A stretch of DNA of 15,491 nucleotides from an uncultured Peptococcaceae bacterium. Lineage in GTDB: Bacteria; Bacillota; Peptococcia; Peptococcales; Peptococcaceae. Shown one piece after another: positions 14,254 through 15,491 of this stretch. Location of the stretch: the NCBI GenBank assembly GCA_938044045.1, contig CALIQN010000127.1, forward strand, positions 1 through 15,491, in the 5' to 3' direction. The position numbers and the translations under genes were made by a program. A model generated the notes under the pieces. The model searched no databases, was not told the origin of the DNA, and saw nothing but the letters and a program-made list of their open reading frames with translations. Position 1 is the first letter of the stretch, and each line of letters opens with the position of its first letter.

Positions 14254-15491
14254 ATGGAAGAAAGACTGGCACGAGTTGTCATTGGAGCAATTCAAGGAAG
14301 ATCAGGCAAAACAACTTTTACAATTGGACTTTTGCGTGCCATGAAAAATCAGGGCTATAAGGTACAGCCTTTTAAGAAAGGTCCTGACTATATTGACCCG
14401 AGTTGGGCAACAATGGCAAGTGGTGTCCAGTCAAGAAATTTGGATATGTTCATGAGCAGTGAGACAAAAATCAGAGAAAGTCTGATCTCTCACAGTCATG
14501 ACGCTCATCTGGCAGTGATTGAAGGCGCCATGGGCTTATTTGATGGCTTTGATGTCCAAGGGAGCAATAGTACAGCAGAACTTGCCTACATCACCCAAAG
14601 TCCTGTCATCTTAATCGTCAATGGCCAACGTATTACAAGAAGTGTGGCAGCCCTAGTGCAAGGGGTGGTCAATTTTGATCCGAGGATAACCATTGGGGGC
14701 GTCGTGTTAAATCAAGTGGCAAGGGCAAGACATGAAAATATTATGCGTTCTGCCCTCGAATACTATACCGATGTAAAAGTCCTAGGTGCCTTACCAAAGG
14801 CAAAGGAAGTCGAAATTCCCGATAGACACCTTGGACTAATCCCAGCTGGAGAAAGAGTCGCCTTACAAAATCGTATTGATAAGTTAGGTCAACTTATTCA
14901 AGATCATGTTGATCTAAAGGCTTTGATGGCAGTGGCAAGCACGGCTCAAGTGCTAGAAATAGAAGAAGAAAAACCAATAGTGGTCAAGACCAACCAAAGT
15001 GTTACCATCGGTGTCATCAAGGATGAGGCGTTTAGCTTTTATTATCCAGAAAATATCGAAGCTTTGGAAAGCTGTGGTGCCAATGTGGTATTGATAAGTT
15101 CAATAGCTGATACTAAATTACCAGAAGAAATACATGGGCTATATCTTGGTGGTGGCTTTCCCGAGGTTTGGGGAAAAGAACTCAGTGCCAATGCTGGCTT
15201 AAGAAGAGATATAGCCAAAAAAATTGAAGAGGGCATGCCCGTTTATGCTGAATGTGGCGGCTTAATGTACCTTTGTGAAAGCCTTGAAGTGGATGGTGAG
15301 ACCTACCCTATGGTGGGTACCTTCCCAGCTAAGGTCATCATGGAGAAAAAGCCACAAGGCCATGGCTATGCTATCCAAGAAGCGACAGCAGATAATCCTT
15401 TTTTTGAGGCAGGAACTCTGCTCAAAGGACATGAGTTTCATAATTCTAGGGTAGTCTTAAACAAGGAGGCAACACCACGCTTTGGCTATCA
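14254..15491 (+). CDS. CbiA/CobB-family a,c-diamide synthase (3' end outside window)
   Basis: Glutamine- and ATP-dependent enzyme that converts two carboxylates of a tetrapyrrole to amides. ATG 14254 follows AAGGAGA (14242-14248), which overlaps the leuS stop. About 412 codons are visible; the family is usually around 450, so only the tail is missing. The N-terminal ATPase domain has a P-loop variant GAIQGRSGKTT (11-21) and FKKGPDYIDPSW...SRNLD (40-64). The C-terminal class I-like glutaminase domain has GLYLGGGFPEV (295-305), the nucleophile C334 in AECGGLMYL and the GHEFHNSR histidine motif near the visible end. Typical substrate is cobyrinate for cobalamin synthesis. The KKGPDYID and SGKT forms also occur in relatives acting on sirohaem-type (DsrN) or nickel-sirohydrochlorin (CfbB) substrates, so the substrate is left open. 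No cobalamin riboswitch lies upstream. Confidence 0.88.
   Translation, partial: MEERLARVVIGAIQGRSGKTTFTIGLLRAMKNQGYKVQPFKKGPDYIDPSWATMASGVQSRNLDMFMSSETKIRESLISHSHDAHLAVIEGAMGLFDGFDVQGSNSTAELAYITQSPVILIVNGQRITRSVAALVQGVVNFDPRITIGGVVLNQVARARHENIMRSALEYYTDVKVLGALPKAKEVEIPDRHLGLIPAGERVALQNRIDKLGQLIQDHVDLKALMAVASTAQVLEIEEEKPIVVKTNQSVTIGVIKDEAFSFYYPENIEALESCGANVVLISSIADTKLPEEIHGLYLGGGFPEVWGKELSANAGLRRDIAKKIEEGMPVYAECGGLMYLCESLEVDGETYPMVGTFPAKVIMEKKPQGHGYAIQEATADNPFFEAGTLLKGHEFHNSRVVLNKEATPRFGY

Overview
The window reads as a chromosomal stretch from a low-GC Gram-positive bacterium (Bacillota), most likely an anaerobic clostridial-type species. The reasons are strong AGGAGG-type ribosome-binding sites, a T-box leader on pheST, consensus sigma-A-like promoters, U-tract terminators and AT-rich codon use. 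The exact taxon cannot be fixed from this sequence. All genes lie on the + strand. I saw no tRNA, rRNA, CRISPR array, insertion sequence or phage gene.

Region 1 (1-5228) is the unusual part: a locus of exported flavoproteins. It holds the 3' portion of a secreted FMN-binding-domain protein with Ig-like C-terminal modules. A hairpin separates this from a three-gene cluster: a ferric-reductase-like multi-pass membrane protein, a small membrane-anchored single-domain FMN-binding protein, and an 852-residue secreted protein with six FMN-binding domains in a row, most of them separated by coiled-coil spacers. Each domain ends in an SGAT-type motif, the site where ApbE-type flavin transferases attach FMN to threonine. 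The simplest reading is an electron relay: membrane haem protein, then a membrane-tethered flavin domain, then a long multi-flavin protein outside the membrane. This matches the general idea of extracytosolic flavinylated proteins (RnfG/NqrC-like and Listeria PplA-like FMN_bind domains), but the six-domain, coiled-coil-spaced architecture is distinctive. No ApbE gene lies in the window, and the electron donor and acceptor are unknown.

Region 2 (5209-9051) is the pheST operon. A promoter whose -35 lies inside the preceding terminator hairpin drives a complete T-box leader with a UUC (Phe) specifier, a UGGU antiterminator bulge and an intrinsic terminator. Then come pheS and pheT, which are closely linked, and a terminator.

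Region 3 (9117-11714) is a probable lgt-brnQ-dtxR-like operon: lipoprotein diacylglyceryl transferase, branched-chain amino acid transporter and a short metal-dependent repressor. It has its own near-consensus promoter and a strong terminator.

Region 4 (11733-15491) begins with a near-consensus promoter, then leuS and, ten bases downstream, a CbiA/CobB-family a,c-diamide synthase that runs off the window end. The usual -35 TTG and in-frame upstream codons make several naive start sites wrong; starts were chosen here by ribosome-binding site and family alignment.
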